64,000 nt of DNA from Foliimonas ilicis (lineage in GTDB: Bacteria > Pseudomonadota > Alphaproteobacteria > Rhizobiales > Rhizobiaceae), in assembly GCF_039939195.1 (NCBI RefSeq), contig NZ_JBDUUH010000010.1:176062-240061 (forward strand). The letters run 5' to 3'. The notes below the pieces were generated by a model. It worked only from the letters and a program-made list of their open reading frames with translations. It did no database searches and was not told the DNA's origin. How positions within the stretch are numbered: the first letter of the stretch is position 1; every line of letters starts with the position of its first letter. This document shows, piece after piece, positions 1-8,430 of the stretch. The translations under genes were made by a program, and so were the position numbers.

Positions 1-1042
1 TTACCGCCAGCGTCAACAGTGGCACGAACAGGATGATGAGGGCCGCGATTGTTTCCATGAACATGCCGACGATAAGCAGCAGGATGTTGATGAGGATGAT
101 GACAACGTATTTGTTGTCGGTAATCGAAAGCACAGCAGCTACGAGCATTTGCGGGATACGTTCGGCAGCAAGGATCGAGCCGAACACGTTGGCGAAGCCG
201 ACGAGTGCCAGGATGCCCGCCGACGAGATCGCGCTGTCGACGATGATCTTTGGTACCTTCCACATCGGCAGTTCACGGTAGACGAAGGCGCCGACGAGGA
301 AGGCATAGATGCTGGCCACGATTGCAGTTTCAGTCGGAGTGGCGATGCCGGTCAGCAGCCCGCCGATGACGAGAGCAATCATTGCGAGCGCCCAGAATGC
401 AGCAAAGAAAGCCGCAAAGAGTTCGCGAAAGCCCTGCCATGCCTGACGGGGATAATTGCGGCGCACCGCCAGAATGTAGCAGGTGATGCCCATGCCAAGA
501 CCCATCAGGATGCCAGGCACCGCACCCGCAAGGAACAACTGCCCCACGGAAATGCCGGACAGGGCACCGACGATGATCATTGGAACGCTCGGCGGAAGCA
601 TCGGACCCACCGTGGACGATGCAGCCGTGATGGCAGCCGAGAAATCGGCAGGGTAGCCGGACTTCTTCATGCCGGGGATCATCACGCCGCCAGTTGCGGC
701 CACATCGGCGACGGCCGTACCGGACACGCCACCGAACATCATCGAGTCAGCAACATTGGCCATGGCGAGGCCGCCACGCATCCAGCCGACCAGCGCATTG
801 GCCAGCCGGATGATGCGCTCGGTGACGCCGCCATAGTTCATCAAATTGCCGGCCAGGATAAAGCCGGGAATGCACAGAAGGACGAATACGTCCATTCCGG
901 CATACATGCGCTGCGGAATGATGACGACCGGCAGGCCGGCCGCGACGATGTAGGCCAGTGAGGCCAGACCCAGGCAGACCGCGACCGGCACACCCAGTGC
1001 AAGCGTTCCGAAGAACGTGGCAAGAAGCAGGAAGAGTTCCAT
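1..1042 (-). CDS. TRAP transporter large permease DctM (partial, 3' end outside window)
   Basis: The first 347 codons are visible; the usual length is about 425. This is the 12-TM membrane subunit of a tripartite ATP-independent periplasmic transporter, which moves an organic acid with Na+. From ATG at 1042 the frame stays open to the window edge and reads as alternating hydrophobic helices. It contains typical DctM stretches: FGGVSGTAVADVAATGG near residue 100, the PPSVPMIIVG loop near 150, and an ATPTE-like TPTETA segment near 240. It lies 4 bp downstream of dctQ in the gntR-dctP-dctQ-dctM operon opposite uxuAB, so a hexuronate or aldonate substrate is inferred from context. Confidence 0.93.
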   Translation of the reverse strand, partial: MELFLLLATFFGTLALGVPVAVCLGLASLAYIVAAGLPVVIIPQRMYAGMDVFVLLCIPGFILAGNLMNYGGVTERIIRLANALVGWMRGGLAMANVADSMMFGGVSGTAVADVAATGGVMIPGMKKSGYPADFSAAITAASSTVGPMLPPSVPMIIVGALSGISVGQLFLAGAVPGILMGLGMGITCYILAVRRNYPRQAWQGFRELFAAFFAAFWALAMIALVIGGLLTGIATPTETAIVASIYAFLVGAFVYRELPMWKVPKIIVDSAISSAGILALVGFANVFGSILAAERIPQMLVAAVLSITDNKYVVIILINILLLIVGMFMETIAALIILFVPLLTLAV

Positions 1043-1046
1043 GGTG

Positions 1047-1553
1047 TCAGATTTCCTCTGGGCGTTGAGGACGCCCGTCATCTGCGCCTGCGAGCATTCC
1101 GATCACGCGCAAAAGAGCGAACAAAAACAGGAGAATTGCGAGAAACAGCACGCTGGCGTGGATGTAATCCATCGTCCACCGCAGGCTGGGTGCCCGCTGG
1201 AACGTGCCGATCTTGGTGAATTTCCAGGCGGGGAAGATCATGACGAGGCCGAGCAATGCCGTGGCAACCGCGGAAAACAACCGCATCCACCATGCCGCTG
1301 CCTCCGAAACGGTTTCCTGAAGCATGTCGACGTTGACGAGCTCGCCATTGATCAGGGAGAGACCGATGCCGAAGGCGGTCATGTAAAGGAGCAGATAGCG
1401 GGAGAGCTCTTCCGTCCAGACGTAGGAGGGAAGATCGAGCGTCCGGGTGGTTATCTGGAGCGTCACAACAGCGATCAGGATAAAAAACGACAGGCCGACG
1501 GCAACCCGACTGGCAACAGTGAAAAGCCTGGTAAACAAAGCCAAAGAATGCAT
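1047..1553 (-). CDS. TRAP transporter small permease DctQ
   Basis: Small four-helix membrane subunit, about 168 aa, which links the DctP binding protein to the DctM channel. Hydrophobic segments lie near residues 15-35, 50-68, 85-105 and 128-150, and the WTEELSRYLLLYMTAFG segment is a DctQ hallmark. A GTG three bases upstream (1556) is in frame with the ATG at 1553, and either could start the protein. A 14-bp stem-loop (1571-1606) separates it from dctP. The hexuronate substrate is inferred from the neighbouring uxuAB genes. Confidence 0.9.
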   Translation of the reverse strand: MHSLALFTRLFTVASRVAVGLSFFILIAVVTLQITTRTLDLPSYVWTEELSRYLLLYMTAFGIGLSLINGELVNVDMLQETVSEAAAWWMRLFSAVATALLGLVMIFPAWKFTKIGTFQRAPSLRWTMDYIHASVLFLAILLFLFALLRVIGMLAGADDGRPQRPEEI

Positions 1554-1570
1554 CACATCCGAACCCTCTG

Positions 1571-1606
1571 GCGGAGACGACGCAACACGAACTGCGTCGT
1601 CTCCGC
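1571..1606 (-). terminator. Stem-loop between dctP and dctQ (attenuator or processing hairpin)
   Basis: Perfect 14-bp inverted repeat (arms 1571-1584 GCGGAGACGACGCA and 1593-1606 TGCGTCGTCTCCGC) with an 8-nt loop. It sits 12 bp downstream of the dctP stop. There is no U-run, so partial attenuation or 3'-end protection of dctP mRNA is more likely than full termination. That would give more binding protein than permease. Confidence 0.6.
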
Positions 1607-1618
1607 ATTCAATTGCTG

Positions 1619-2596
1619 TTAGCGCTTGAACAAATCTTCCACGATTGGCCGAATGCTCTCGTCAACGCTGTTAATGACGGCATCGCGGGCGGCATCGGCA
1701 AAGGCCTGCTGATCCACCTCGACGAACGTCATGCGTTTGGCTTCGAGATCGGCACGGATCGCCTGCTCATCCTTCAAGAATTGCTCGCGCTCGAACTCCT
1801 GCGCGCGGCGCCCGGCTTCCAGCACATGCCCTTGGTCTTCTTCGGAGAGCTGGCCCCAGATCTGTTCGGCGATGGTGAGATAAATCCACGAACGCACATG
1901 TTCAGTGACGTTCACATGGGTCTGGACTTCGTTGAACGATGCCGACTGGATAAGCGCCAGCGGGTTCTCCTGACCTGCGATCGTTCCATTCTGGAGCGAT
2001 GTAAAGACTTCAGAGAAAGCCATCGGAGTCGGCTGCGCGCCAAGTGCTGTCCACACATCGACGAACAGCGGAACATTCGGGACGCGCATACGCATGCGCT
2101 CGAGCTCGGCGGGCGTTTTGACTTCCTTGTTGGCCGTCAGGTTCCGCGGTCCGCGCGCGAAATAGGCAATCGGGCGCACCTGAGCGCGTTCCACGATCTC
2201 AGCCTCGACCTGCTTGCCGATGTCGCCGCTGGCGACTGCATCCATGTCTTCCAGTGAAGTGTAGCCGTAGGGAATGGCGAGCAGAGCCGCCATCGGCGCC
2301 CAATTTTGCAGGCTCTCGCCGGTGATAGTCATCTCGACCGTGCCAAGCTGCATGCCGTTGATCAGGTCTATTTCGCGGCCCAGCGAATCGTTCGGAAAGA
2401 CTTCAACGACAATACGGCCATCGGTCAGCGCCGATAGCTCTTCACCGAATTTCAGCGAGGCCTTGTGCCAGGAGTTCTGCTCATTGGCGAGATGGCCGAG
2501 CTTGAGCTTCAGCTCCTGCGCCATAGCGCTGGTCGAAAGCAAAGCGGCTACGGCAAACCCTGCTGCGATTTTCTTTATTGTGGAATTCAGTTTCAT
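1619..2596 (-). CDS. TRAP transporter solute-binding protein DctP
   Basis: Periplasmic receptor of 325 aa, the normal length for the family. An N-terminal Sec signal peptide (residues 1-26, KK then a hydrophobic core, cleavage after AMA) precedes the mature chain starting QELKLKLGH. The RMRVPNVPLFVDVWTALGAQPTPMAFSEVFTSLQNG segment near 165-200 holds the conserved Arg and the helix that bind the substrate carboxylate. It is encoded downstream of the GntR gene, with a 44-bp gap. Linkage to uxuAB suggests it captures a hexuronate (glucuronate, fructuronate or mannonate class). The substrate is inference. Confidence 0.93.
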   Translation of the reverse strand: MKLNSTIKKIAAGFAVAALLSTSAMAQELKLKLGHLANEQNSWHKASLKFGEELSALTDGRIVVEVFPNDSLGREIDLINGMQLGTVEMTITGESLQNWAPMAALLAIPYGYTSLEDMDAVASGDIGKQVEAEIVERAQVRPIAYFARGPRNLTANKEVKTPAELERMRMRVPNVPLFVDVWTALGAQPTPMAFSEVFTSLQNGTIAGQENPLALIQSASFNEVQTHVNVTEHVRSWIYLTIAEQIWGQLSEEDQGHVLEAGRRAQEFEREQFLKDEQAIRADLEAKRMTFVEVDQQAFADAARDAVINSVDESIRPIVEDLFKR

Positions 2597-2640
2597 ATCG
2601 ATCCTCCCAATGGACTGTAGATTTCTGATGTTTGGATTGG

Positions 2641-3339
2641 TCAGCGCGCAGCGCCAAAAAGATCCGGCCGGGCTTTTGCGACCTCCGGAAGAGATTTCAA
2701 AATTTCACGAAGATGGGTACGCATTGCCTGTTCGGCGGCGGCGGCATCGCCTCTCACAACTGCGGCGACGATGGCTTCGTGCTGCGCGATCAATACGCGG
2801 ATGTGAAGCTTTTCGACGCTAAGATAGCGCACGCGGTCCATCTGCGCCTTGACGTCTTCGATGACTCGCCAGGCATAAGATTTGCCGGCGGCATCTGCGA
2901 GCGTGCGGTGAAAATGCTCATCCAGCTTTACGAAGCCATCGGAATCGTCCTCAGCAACGCGCTTTTGAGCCTCAATCTGTCCGAGAAGCTCCTTGTGCAC
3001 CGACTGATCGGCACTCTCCGCGACGATCTTTATGACGTCCGCCTCGATGGCTTCGCGGACGAAACGCGCATCCATGACCGCGTCTGTCGAAATCCGCGTT
3101 ATCATTGTGCCGCGCTGCGGGCGGATTTGAACCAGACCGGCCTCTGCAAGCTTGATGAAGGCCTCACGAACAGGCTGACGGGACACATCGTAGCTGCGTG
3201 CGACTTCGGTTTCGGAAATCAGTTCGCCGGGCAGGAGTTCGGTGCGAACGATGCGTTCGCGCAAGAGTCGATAAAGCTGGGGAGCGATTGCTGTCCCAGA
3301 GTCAATGTCATCAACAAATGCAATGGCGGACTTTGCCAC
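2641..3339 (-). CDS. GntR-family (FCD) regulator of the hexuronate TRAP/uxu genes
   Basis: N-terminal winged helix (SETEVARSYDVSRQPVREAFIKLAEAGLVQ, about residues 35-70) and a C-terminal all-helical FCD ligand domain with the metal-binding pattern D..FH...A and later His residues. The longest frame opens at ATG 3378, but a near-perfect GGGGAGGT lies 6 bp before an in-frame GTG at 3339. That start (232 aa) is preferred; the upstream ATG has only a weak site. It is first in the operon with dctPQM and divergent from uxuAB, so it probably represses both directions and is released by a hexuronate or aldonate. Confidence 0.88.
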   Translation of the reverse strand: MAKSAIAFVDDIDSGTAIAPQLYRLLRERIVRTELLPGELISETEVARSYDVSRQPVREAFIKLAEAGLVQIRPQRGTMITRISTDAVMDARFVREAIEADVIKIVAESADQSVHKELLGQIEAQKRVAEDDSDGFVKLDEHFHRTLADAAGKSYAWRVIEDVKAQMDRVRYLSVEKLHIRVLIAQHEAIVAAVVRGDAAAAEQAMRTHLREILKSLPEVAKARPDLFGAAR

Positions 3340-3379
3340 GCCCTTACCTCCCCAAAATCGAAAATGCTTATCCTCCATA

Positions 3380-3408
3380 CTTCCATACTAGTCAACTCTT
3401 GTGTATGC
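3380..3408. promoter_or_regulatory. Possible GntR operator in the divergent gntR/uxuA promoter
   Basis: The region holds AGT-CA-ACT symmetry and CATAC/GTATG half-sites spaced 14 bp apart. FCD-type GntR sites often have an xGTnnnACx core, so this is a candidate only. Confidence 0.3.
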
Positions 3409-3472
3409 ATCGCCTTACATTCATGGCACCGATGGCTCGTTACGAGTCATGCCCTGGGAGCAAAGAAGACAA

Positions 3473-4687
3473 ATGCGACAGACATGGCGATGGTTCGGCC
3501 CGCGCGATCTTACTTCGATCGACGACATGCGACAGGCAGGCGTGGAGGGTGCAGTCAGCGCGCTCCATCATATTTCAACCGGAACTGTCTGGACCGAGTT
3601 GGAAATCGCCAAGCGTCAGGATGAAATCGCACGCATGAAAGACGGCTCGCCTTCCGGCATTGCTTGGGAGGTGGTGGAAAGCCTGCCTGTTTCCGAAGAC
3701 ATCAAGAAACAAAAGGGCGAGTGGCGCCAGCACATTGCCAACTATAAGGAAAGCCTTGGCAATCTGGCCGCGCGCGGACTTGAGACGATCTGCTACAATT
3801 TCATGCCGGTCCTCGACTGGACGCGCACCGACCTTGCCTATCGCGTACCGCATGGCGGCACCTGTATGCGTTTCGATCTTATCGATTTCGCCGCTTTCGA
3901 TATTCATATTCTGAAACGCTCCGGAGCGGCTGAACAATTTGGCTCAGAAATTACTGAGGCCGCGGCCGAGCGCTTTGCGACAATGACCGACGAGCGCAAG
4001 CGCGAACTCGCCTCGAACGTCACGGCCGGCCTGCCCGGCTCTGCCGAAAGCATGTCGACCGACGATGTGCTGCGTCATATCGCAGAATATGACGCAATCG
4101 ATACTGCAAGGCTGCGCGCCAACTTCATCGCATTTCTTGAGGAGGTAACGCCGGTCGCCGAGAAACTCGGCATGCGCTTGTGCTGTCATCCGGACGATCC
4201 GCCCTTCCCGCTTCTGGGCCTTCCGCGGATCATGTCGACCAGCGATGATTATCGGAAGATCTTGGATGCGGTCGACAGTCCAGCCAGTGGCATGACTCTC
4301 TGCTCAGGTTCACTGGGCGCGCGGCCTGACAACGACCTACCGGCCATCATGCGCGAATTCGCTCCGCGCGTGCATTTTCTGCATTTGCGCAATGTGACGC
4401 TGGAAACGCCGGGCATGCCGTCCTCATTCCATGAAGCTGAACATCTAGGTGGCGACACCGATATGGTCGCCCTGATTGCCGAGATCGTAAAGGAAGAAGC
4501 GCGCCGCAAGAAAGAAGGTCGTGCCGATCACCAGATCCCGATGCGCCCCGATCACGGGCAGGACATCATAGACGACATCGGCCGCAAGGGTCAGCCCGGT
4601 TATCCGACAATTGGACGTCTGAAGGGCCTTGCTGAATTGCGCGGCATCATGACTGCTCTCACACATCCGGGCGTAGCGCTTAAATAA
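3473..4687 (+). CDS. uxuA: Mannonate dehydratase
   Basis: Converts D-mannonate to 2-keto-3-deoxy-D-gluconate in the cytoplasm (hexuronate degradation). The protein is 404 aa from ATG 3473, matching the usual 390-400. An in-frame ATG at 3401 would add 24 unrelated residues, and the family N-terminus MRQTWRWFGPRD begins exactly at 3473. Motifs seen: CYNFMPVLDWTR, the metal-site segment LCCHPDDPP, TLCSGSLGARPDND with the Cys ligand, HLRNV, and the C-terminal MRPDHGQ. Its stop codon overlaps the uxuB start (TAATG), which predicts translational coupling. Confidence 0.96.
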   Translation: MRQTWRWFGPRDLTSIDDMRQAGVEGAVSALHHISTGTVWTELEIAKRQDEIARMKDGSPSGIAWEVVESLPVSEDIKKQKGEWRQHIANYKESLGNLAARGLETICYNFMPVLDWTRTDLAYRVPHGGTCMRFDLIDFAAFDIHILKRSGAAEQFGSEITEAAAERFATMTDERKRELASNVTAGLPGSAESMSTDDVLRHIAEYDAIDTARLRANFIAFLEEVTPVAEKLGMRLCCHPDDPPFPLLGLPRIMSTSDDYRKILDAVDSPASGMTLCSGSLGARPDNDLPAIMREFAPRVHFLHLRNVTLETPGMPSSFHEAEHLGGDTDMVALIAEIVKEEARRKKEGRADHQIPMRPDHGQDIIDDIGRKGQPGYPTIGRLKGLAELRGIMTALTHPGVALK

Positions 4688-6135
4688 TGAGAGAGCGGCT
4701 GTCGGCAAAGGCGGAAGGCTTGATGGCCTACCGCCCTGAAGATCACGGCACCGGGATCGTGCATATCGGTGTCGGCGCCTTCCACAAGGCCCATCAGGCT
4801 GTCTACACGGACACCGCCATTGCGGCCAAAGGCGGCGATTGGCGTATCCTTGGCGTCAGCCTGCGCAGCACCGAAGTCGCCGCCACTCTCAATCCGCAAG
4901 GTGGCCGCTACACGCTTGTCACACGGGATGAGAAAGGCGACCACGCTCGCATAATCGGCAGCATTGCCAAGGTGATCGTCGCGCCGCATTCGCATGAAGC
5001 CGTCATTGCAGCGATTGCAGACTCTTCCACGAAAATCGTCACCCTGACGGTCACCGAAAAAGCCTACGGAATCGATCGCGCCAGCGGCGGGCTGGACGTC
5101 GAACATCCAGCAATAGCGCATGATCTTACCGATCCCGACGCACCTACAGGCGTCGTGGGGTTTCTCGTTGCCGGGCTTAAACGGCGCATGGAAACGGCTG
5201 GCGGTGCGCTGACCATATTGTGTTGCGACAACCTTCCCGAAAACGGCAAGATCGTTTCTCAGCTTGTTTTGGATTTTTCCAGGCGAACTGATGCTTTGCC
5301 GGAAGAGTGGATTTCACAGAATGTGCGTTTCCCCTCCTCGATGGTCGATCGCATAACACCTGCCAGTACTCCACGTACTTTCGCGGATGCCGAAAGTCTC
5401 ACTGGCTATAGCGACAATGCAGCCGTCGAGACGGAACCATTCACGCAATGGGTTATCGAAGACGATTTTACCGCCGGGCGACCCGCATGGGAGGCAGGCG
5501 GGGCATTGTTCGTAAAAGACGTCACACCCTATGAGAAAATGAAGCTGCGGCTCTTGAACGGCACGCATTCTCTTCTCGCCTATGCGGGGTTTCTCGCCGG
5601 TCACGAAACGATCAGCGAGGCTGTTTGTGATGCATCGCTGGCGAGGCTTGCAGAAAGACAGATGATAGCGGCGGCCAACACGCTGCCACCCATTCCCGGT
5701 ATAGACCGCTATCGCGCCGAGTTGCTTGAACGGTTTTCAAACAAAGCAATACGGCATCTGACATATCAGATCGCCATGGATGGCACTGAAAAGCTGCCCC
5801 AGCGCATTCTGGCACCTCTGGCCGAGACCGTCGTAAATGGCGGCGACACCCGACCCTTCTGCTTCGCCATCGCGGCGTGGATGCGTTATTGCCTCGGTGT
5901 CACCGACAATGGAAACGTCTACAATTTGCGTGATCCACGGCAGGACATCATCGCCGCGCATGTCGCATCATGCGGACGCGATGCGGATCGTCTTTATGAC
6001 AAACTCTCGGAAATTGCTGGCTTGCTGCCAGGCGAACCGGGCTCAAATCAAAATGTCAGAAGCAAGGTGATCGCGGATCTGCAATTGATGCTTGATAAAG
6101 GCATGGTGCAGGCGATCCGGACGCTCGCCAAATAA
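4687..6135 (+). CDS. uxuB: Fructuronate reductase / mannitol dehydrogenase family
   Basis: Polyol-type long-chain dehydrogenase, 482 aa. In this context it reduces D-fructuronate to D-mannonate with NADH, feeding UxuA. The N-terminal Rossmann segment reads IVHIGVGAFHKAHQAVYTD (residues 21-39). The catalytic region KMKLRLLNGTHSLLAY (about 285-300) holds the family Lys, Asn and His. The frame starts at the ATG that overlaps the uxuA stop. Mannitol, altronate and fructuronate dehydrogenases share this fold, so specificity rests on the uxuA linkage. Confidence 0.9.
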   Translation: MRERLSAKAEGLMAYRPEDHGTGIVHIGVGAFHKAHQAVYTDTAIAAKGGDWRILGVSLRSTEVAATLNPQGGRYTLVTRDEKGDHARIIGSIAKVIVAPHSHEAVIAAIADSSTKIVTLTVTEKAYGIDRASGGLDVEHPAIAHDLTDPDAPTGVVGFLVAGLKRRMETAGGALTILCCDNLPENGKIVSQLVLDFSRRTDALPEEWISQNVRFPSSMVDRITPASTPRTFADAESLTGYSDNAAVETEPFTQWVIEDDFTAGRPAWEAGGALFVKDVTPYEKMKLRLLNGTHSLLAYAGFLAGHETISEAVCDASLARLAERQMIAAANTLPPIPGIDRYRAELLERFSNKAIRHLTYQIAMDGTEKLPQRILAPLAETVVNGGDTRPFCFAIAAWMRYCLGVTDNGNVYNLRDPRQDIIAAHVASCGRDADRLYDKLSEIAGLLPGEPGSNQNVRSKVIADLQLMLDKGMVQAIRTLAK

Positions 6136-6419
6136 GAAAATTGTCGAGCTTATCCAGTAGATAACCTGGCAGGTCAGGCTACACAGGCCAATAATGTGCT
6201 CTCCTGTGCCGGGCCGCTATCGTGTGCGCGCTTCAACGCGGCTGCAATGAACCCATTTGTGAGACTCTTTAGAGACGGTGCAGCTTCGGCCTTGCCAGAG
6301 GCCGTTAACCCTGAAGCGCCATGCCGGGCCAACATGACATATCGGCCTTGAGATACCGCAGGAACAGTCTGGTCAGCTCTGACCAGACTGTGAATTGATA
6401 TTTCAGATGATCGAGGCTC
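6136..6419. other. Intergenic stretch without a recognisable gene
   Basis: About 280 bp between uxuB and the LysR remnant. Short open frames on both strands match nothing I recognise. The only clear structure is the palindrome at 6365-6390. It may be decayed sequence left from the same event that broke the LysR gene. Confidence 0.5.
6365..6390. promoter_or_regulatory. 26-bp near-perfect palindrome, possible operator
   Basis: Arms CAGTCTGGTCAG (6365-6376) and CTGACCAGACTG (6379-6390) around a CT spacer. The TGGTC/GACCA halves resemble GntR-type operator half-sites. It lies just upstream of the LysR remnant and has no intact target gene beside it. It could also form a hairpin. Confidence 0.45.
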
Positions 6420-7132
6420 ACACCGCCAGCAACGGCTGAGACTTCACCGAAGCTGTCCTGCCGCGCGATGGCGACGCTGCGAACCCAGTATCCCCATGTC
6501 GATTTCACCCTGATCTCCGGGGACAATTACCGGATCACCAACGAACTGCTTGCCAAGGATGCCGATGTCGTCATGGCCTACGATGTCAGCGAACATGTCC
6601 GGGCCGATGTCGTGCATACGGTCATGGAACCGATCGGCATCATTACGACCCCCGGCCATCCCCTGACCGCACACTCCGTTCTTTCCCTTACCGATTGCAT
6701 GCCGTACCCGTTGATCGCGCCGGGCAATGACTGGCTCGTGCATATTGGCCTCAAGGCGTTGTTTCAGGGAACAAACCCGCTCGGCAGCGCGTCGCCTATG
6801 CGGAAAGGCCGGGCATATTGAAGGCTCTCGTGCAGCCTGGCCTGGGGATTGCGTTCCTCTCCTCGCCGGGCGTCGAACGTGAAGTGAGTGAAGGAAAACT
6901 CGCATGGACGCCGCTCGCCAACGGCATCATGAAGCCGGCAAAGGTCAGCCTGCTCGTACCACGCGGCCGCGCGTTGCCCAGCTACCAGACGGCATTCGTC
7001 GAGATACTGAAGAGCGAATTCATCGACTACGAGCGGGTGAACACCCGCATCATCTCCAGGGACGGATCGCGCAACCCCCACACGGCCAAGAACGCGTCCT
7101 CGCCGTCAAGCGTTTCCTCCGCAACGCGATGA
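6420..7132 (+). pseudogene. Decayed LysR-family regulator (effector domain only)
   Basis: Two adjacent frames together give a LysR substrate-binding domain. The first (from about 6468) reads LRTQYPHVDFTLISGDNYRIT through LLAKDADVVMAYDV and IGIITTPGHPL. The second (from about 6790) reads VAYAERPGILKALVQPGLGIAFLS and ends FVEILKSEF. The frame changes near 6780-6800. A further stop and shift interrupt the start of the domain near 6430-6465, where ASNG and FTEAVLPR fall in another frame. No helix-turn-helix is found upstream, so the gene is N-terminally truncated as well as frameshifted. Confidence 0.8.
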
Positions 7133-7233
7133 AGCCTGTTCTATCTGTCGTGTATCGGATTTCGCCGCCGCCTTCGACGGCTAGCATACCACCCGTCGGT
7201 TCCAATCTGGTTGTGGCGCGGGCCGGGGCGTAT

Positions 7234-8238
7234 TCACCCGCATCTGATTGTTGAGCGCCAAACGGGCTGGGCATGAAGCTGTATCGTTGAACTCAAGTTG
7301 GCTTCTGAGGAAGGTAGCTCGAGCCAGAGGACCGCCTCGTCCGCTATTTTTGCTATTGGCTGAGCAAAAGTGGTGAGTTGATAAGATGACCACGAGGCTT
7401 GTTCTATGTCGTCAAAGCCTGCGATGCAGAGTTCTTCCGGAATGCGGATAGAGAATTGGTGTCTGGCTGCGTCCATAAAGCCGCAGGCGATCAAATCTGT
7501 AGCGCAAAATACGCCGTCGGGCCGGATAGGGCGCGTCAAAAGGCGCTGAGCCAGTATTCTCCCGCTCTCATATCCAGTCGTACCAAGGCGTTCCACGCTG
7601 ACCTCAATGCCCATGGCCTTTGCCGCTGCAACGAAGCCTTTCTCGCGCGCCATCAGGCTTGGCGTTCCTGCTCCGGAATTTGCGAAAGCGAGATTCTTGC
7701 ATCCAGCACGAACAAAAGCCGTCACCACAAGGCTGGCTGCATTCTCGTCGTCCAGGTTGATCTTGAACGGACCTTCCTGTTCATCGTCTCTGTTTATGAG
7801 AACAAGGCGTTGCCCGCTTTTCAGGCAGAGCTGAGTGATCGATTTATCAGGCATCCCAGATAGGATTATTGAAGCATCAGCGCGATAACGGATAGCCTGC
7901 TTCAAGGCAGCATCAACGCTTTCATCTGACCTATCTGTGTTGATGAGCATCGCCACCTTTCCAGCAGCCTGCAATCGTTGCGTCAAAGCGCTGACCAGAT
8001 TCGATCGATACGGCGTACCCACGTCCGATACGACGAGGCAAACTATACCCGTTTCGTTGCGCATAAGCCCGCGAGCCAGATGGTTTACGTGATAGCCGAG
8101 GTCTTCCGCTGCCTTCAGCACCTTCCGCCTGGTCTCGGGTGACACGCTTGCACCATTCGTAAAGGTGCGGGACACCGCTGAGCGAGAAACGCCTGCGCGT
8201 TCTGCGACTTCTTTGGCGCTAACGAACAGTTTTTCCAT
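7234..8238 (-). CDS. LacI-family regulator of the AfuABC-like operon
   Basis: 334 aa with an N-terminal LacI helix-turn-helix and hinge (VSAKEVAERAGVSRSAVSRTF, residues 6-26; LGYHVNHLARGLMRN near 48-62) and a periplasmic-binding-like effector domain (VCLVVSDVGTPY, later GVFCATDLIACGFMDAAR and the IAGFDDIEQASW segment). It is divergently transcribed from the ABC operon starting at 8431. Two matching TTGCA-N6-TGCAA sites lie between the genes, so local repression relieved by a sugar or sugar phosphate is expected. Confidence 0.92.
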   Translation of the reverse strand: MEKLFVSAKEVAERAGVSRSAVSRTFTNGASVSPETRRKVLKAAEDLGYHVNHLARGLMRNETGIVCLVVSDVGTPYRSNLVSALTQRLQAAGKVAMLINTDRSDESVDAALKQAIRYRADASIILSGMPDKSITQLCLKSGQRLVLINRDDEQEGPFKINLDDENAASLVVTAFVRAGCKNLAFANSGAGTPSLMAREKGFVAAAKAMGIEVSVERLGTTGYESGRILAQRLLTRPIRPDGVFCATDLIACGFMDAARHQFSIRIPEELCIAGFDDIEQASWSSYQLTTFAQPIAKIADEAVLWLELPSSEANLSSTIQLHAQPVWRSTIRCG

Positions 8239-8271
8239 TTTTATGCAGGCTCACTTCATTGGCGTGAAACG

Positions 8272-8289
8272 TTTGCACTAGATTGCAAA
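8272..8289. promoter_or_regulatory. LacI operator O1
   Basis: TTTGCA-CTAGAT-TGCAAA, 6-bp perfect arms. It shares the TTGCA-N6-TGCAA core with a second site whose centre is 100 bp away. It lies 33 bp upstream of the lacI start, so it probably mediates autoregulation and looping. Confidence 0.7.
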
Positions 8290-8343
8290 GATGCGCAAGG
8301 TCACCCGCAAGCTACGTTTGTGGGATTAGATTTCTAAAACAGG

Positions 8344-8372
8344 TTGACACTCAAACATTGCTAATGCAGCAT
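8344..8372 (+). promoter_or_regulatory. Candidate sigma-70 promoter of the AfuABC-like operon
   Basis: TTGACA at 8344-8349 is a perfect -35 element. The -10 hexamer about 17-18 bp downstream (CAGCAT or AGCATT, 8367-8373) is weak. The second LacI operator would overlap the expected start of transcription. Confidence 0.45.
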
Positions 8373-8388
8373 TTGCACACGCTTGCAA
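8373..8388. promoter_or_regulatory. LacI operator O2
   Basis: TTGCA-CACGCT-TGCAA, same core as the site at 8272-8289, located between the -35 element and the SBP start. Confidence 0.7.
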
Positions 8389-8430
8389 TGGCGTATCGAT
8401 GTGGAGGTGTCGATCAAACGGGAGGAAGTC

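Noticed and set aside
149..961. Long plus-strand frame opposite dctM
   Set aside because: It is an antisense shadow rich in His, Arg and Asp with no family features; the minus strand encodes a convincing TRAP permease.
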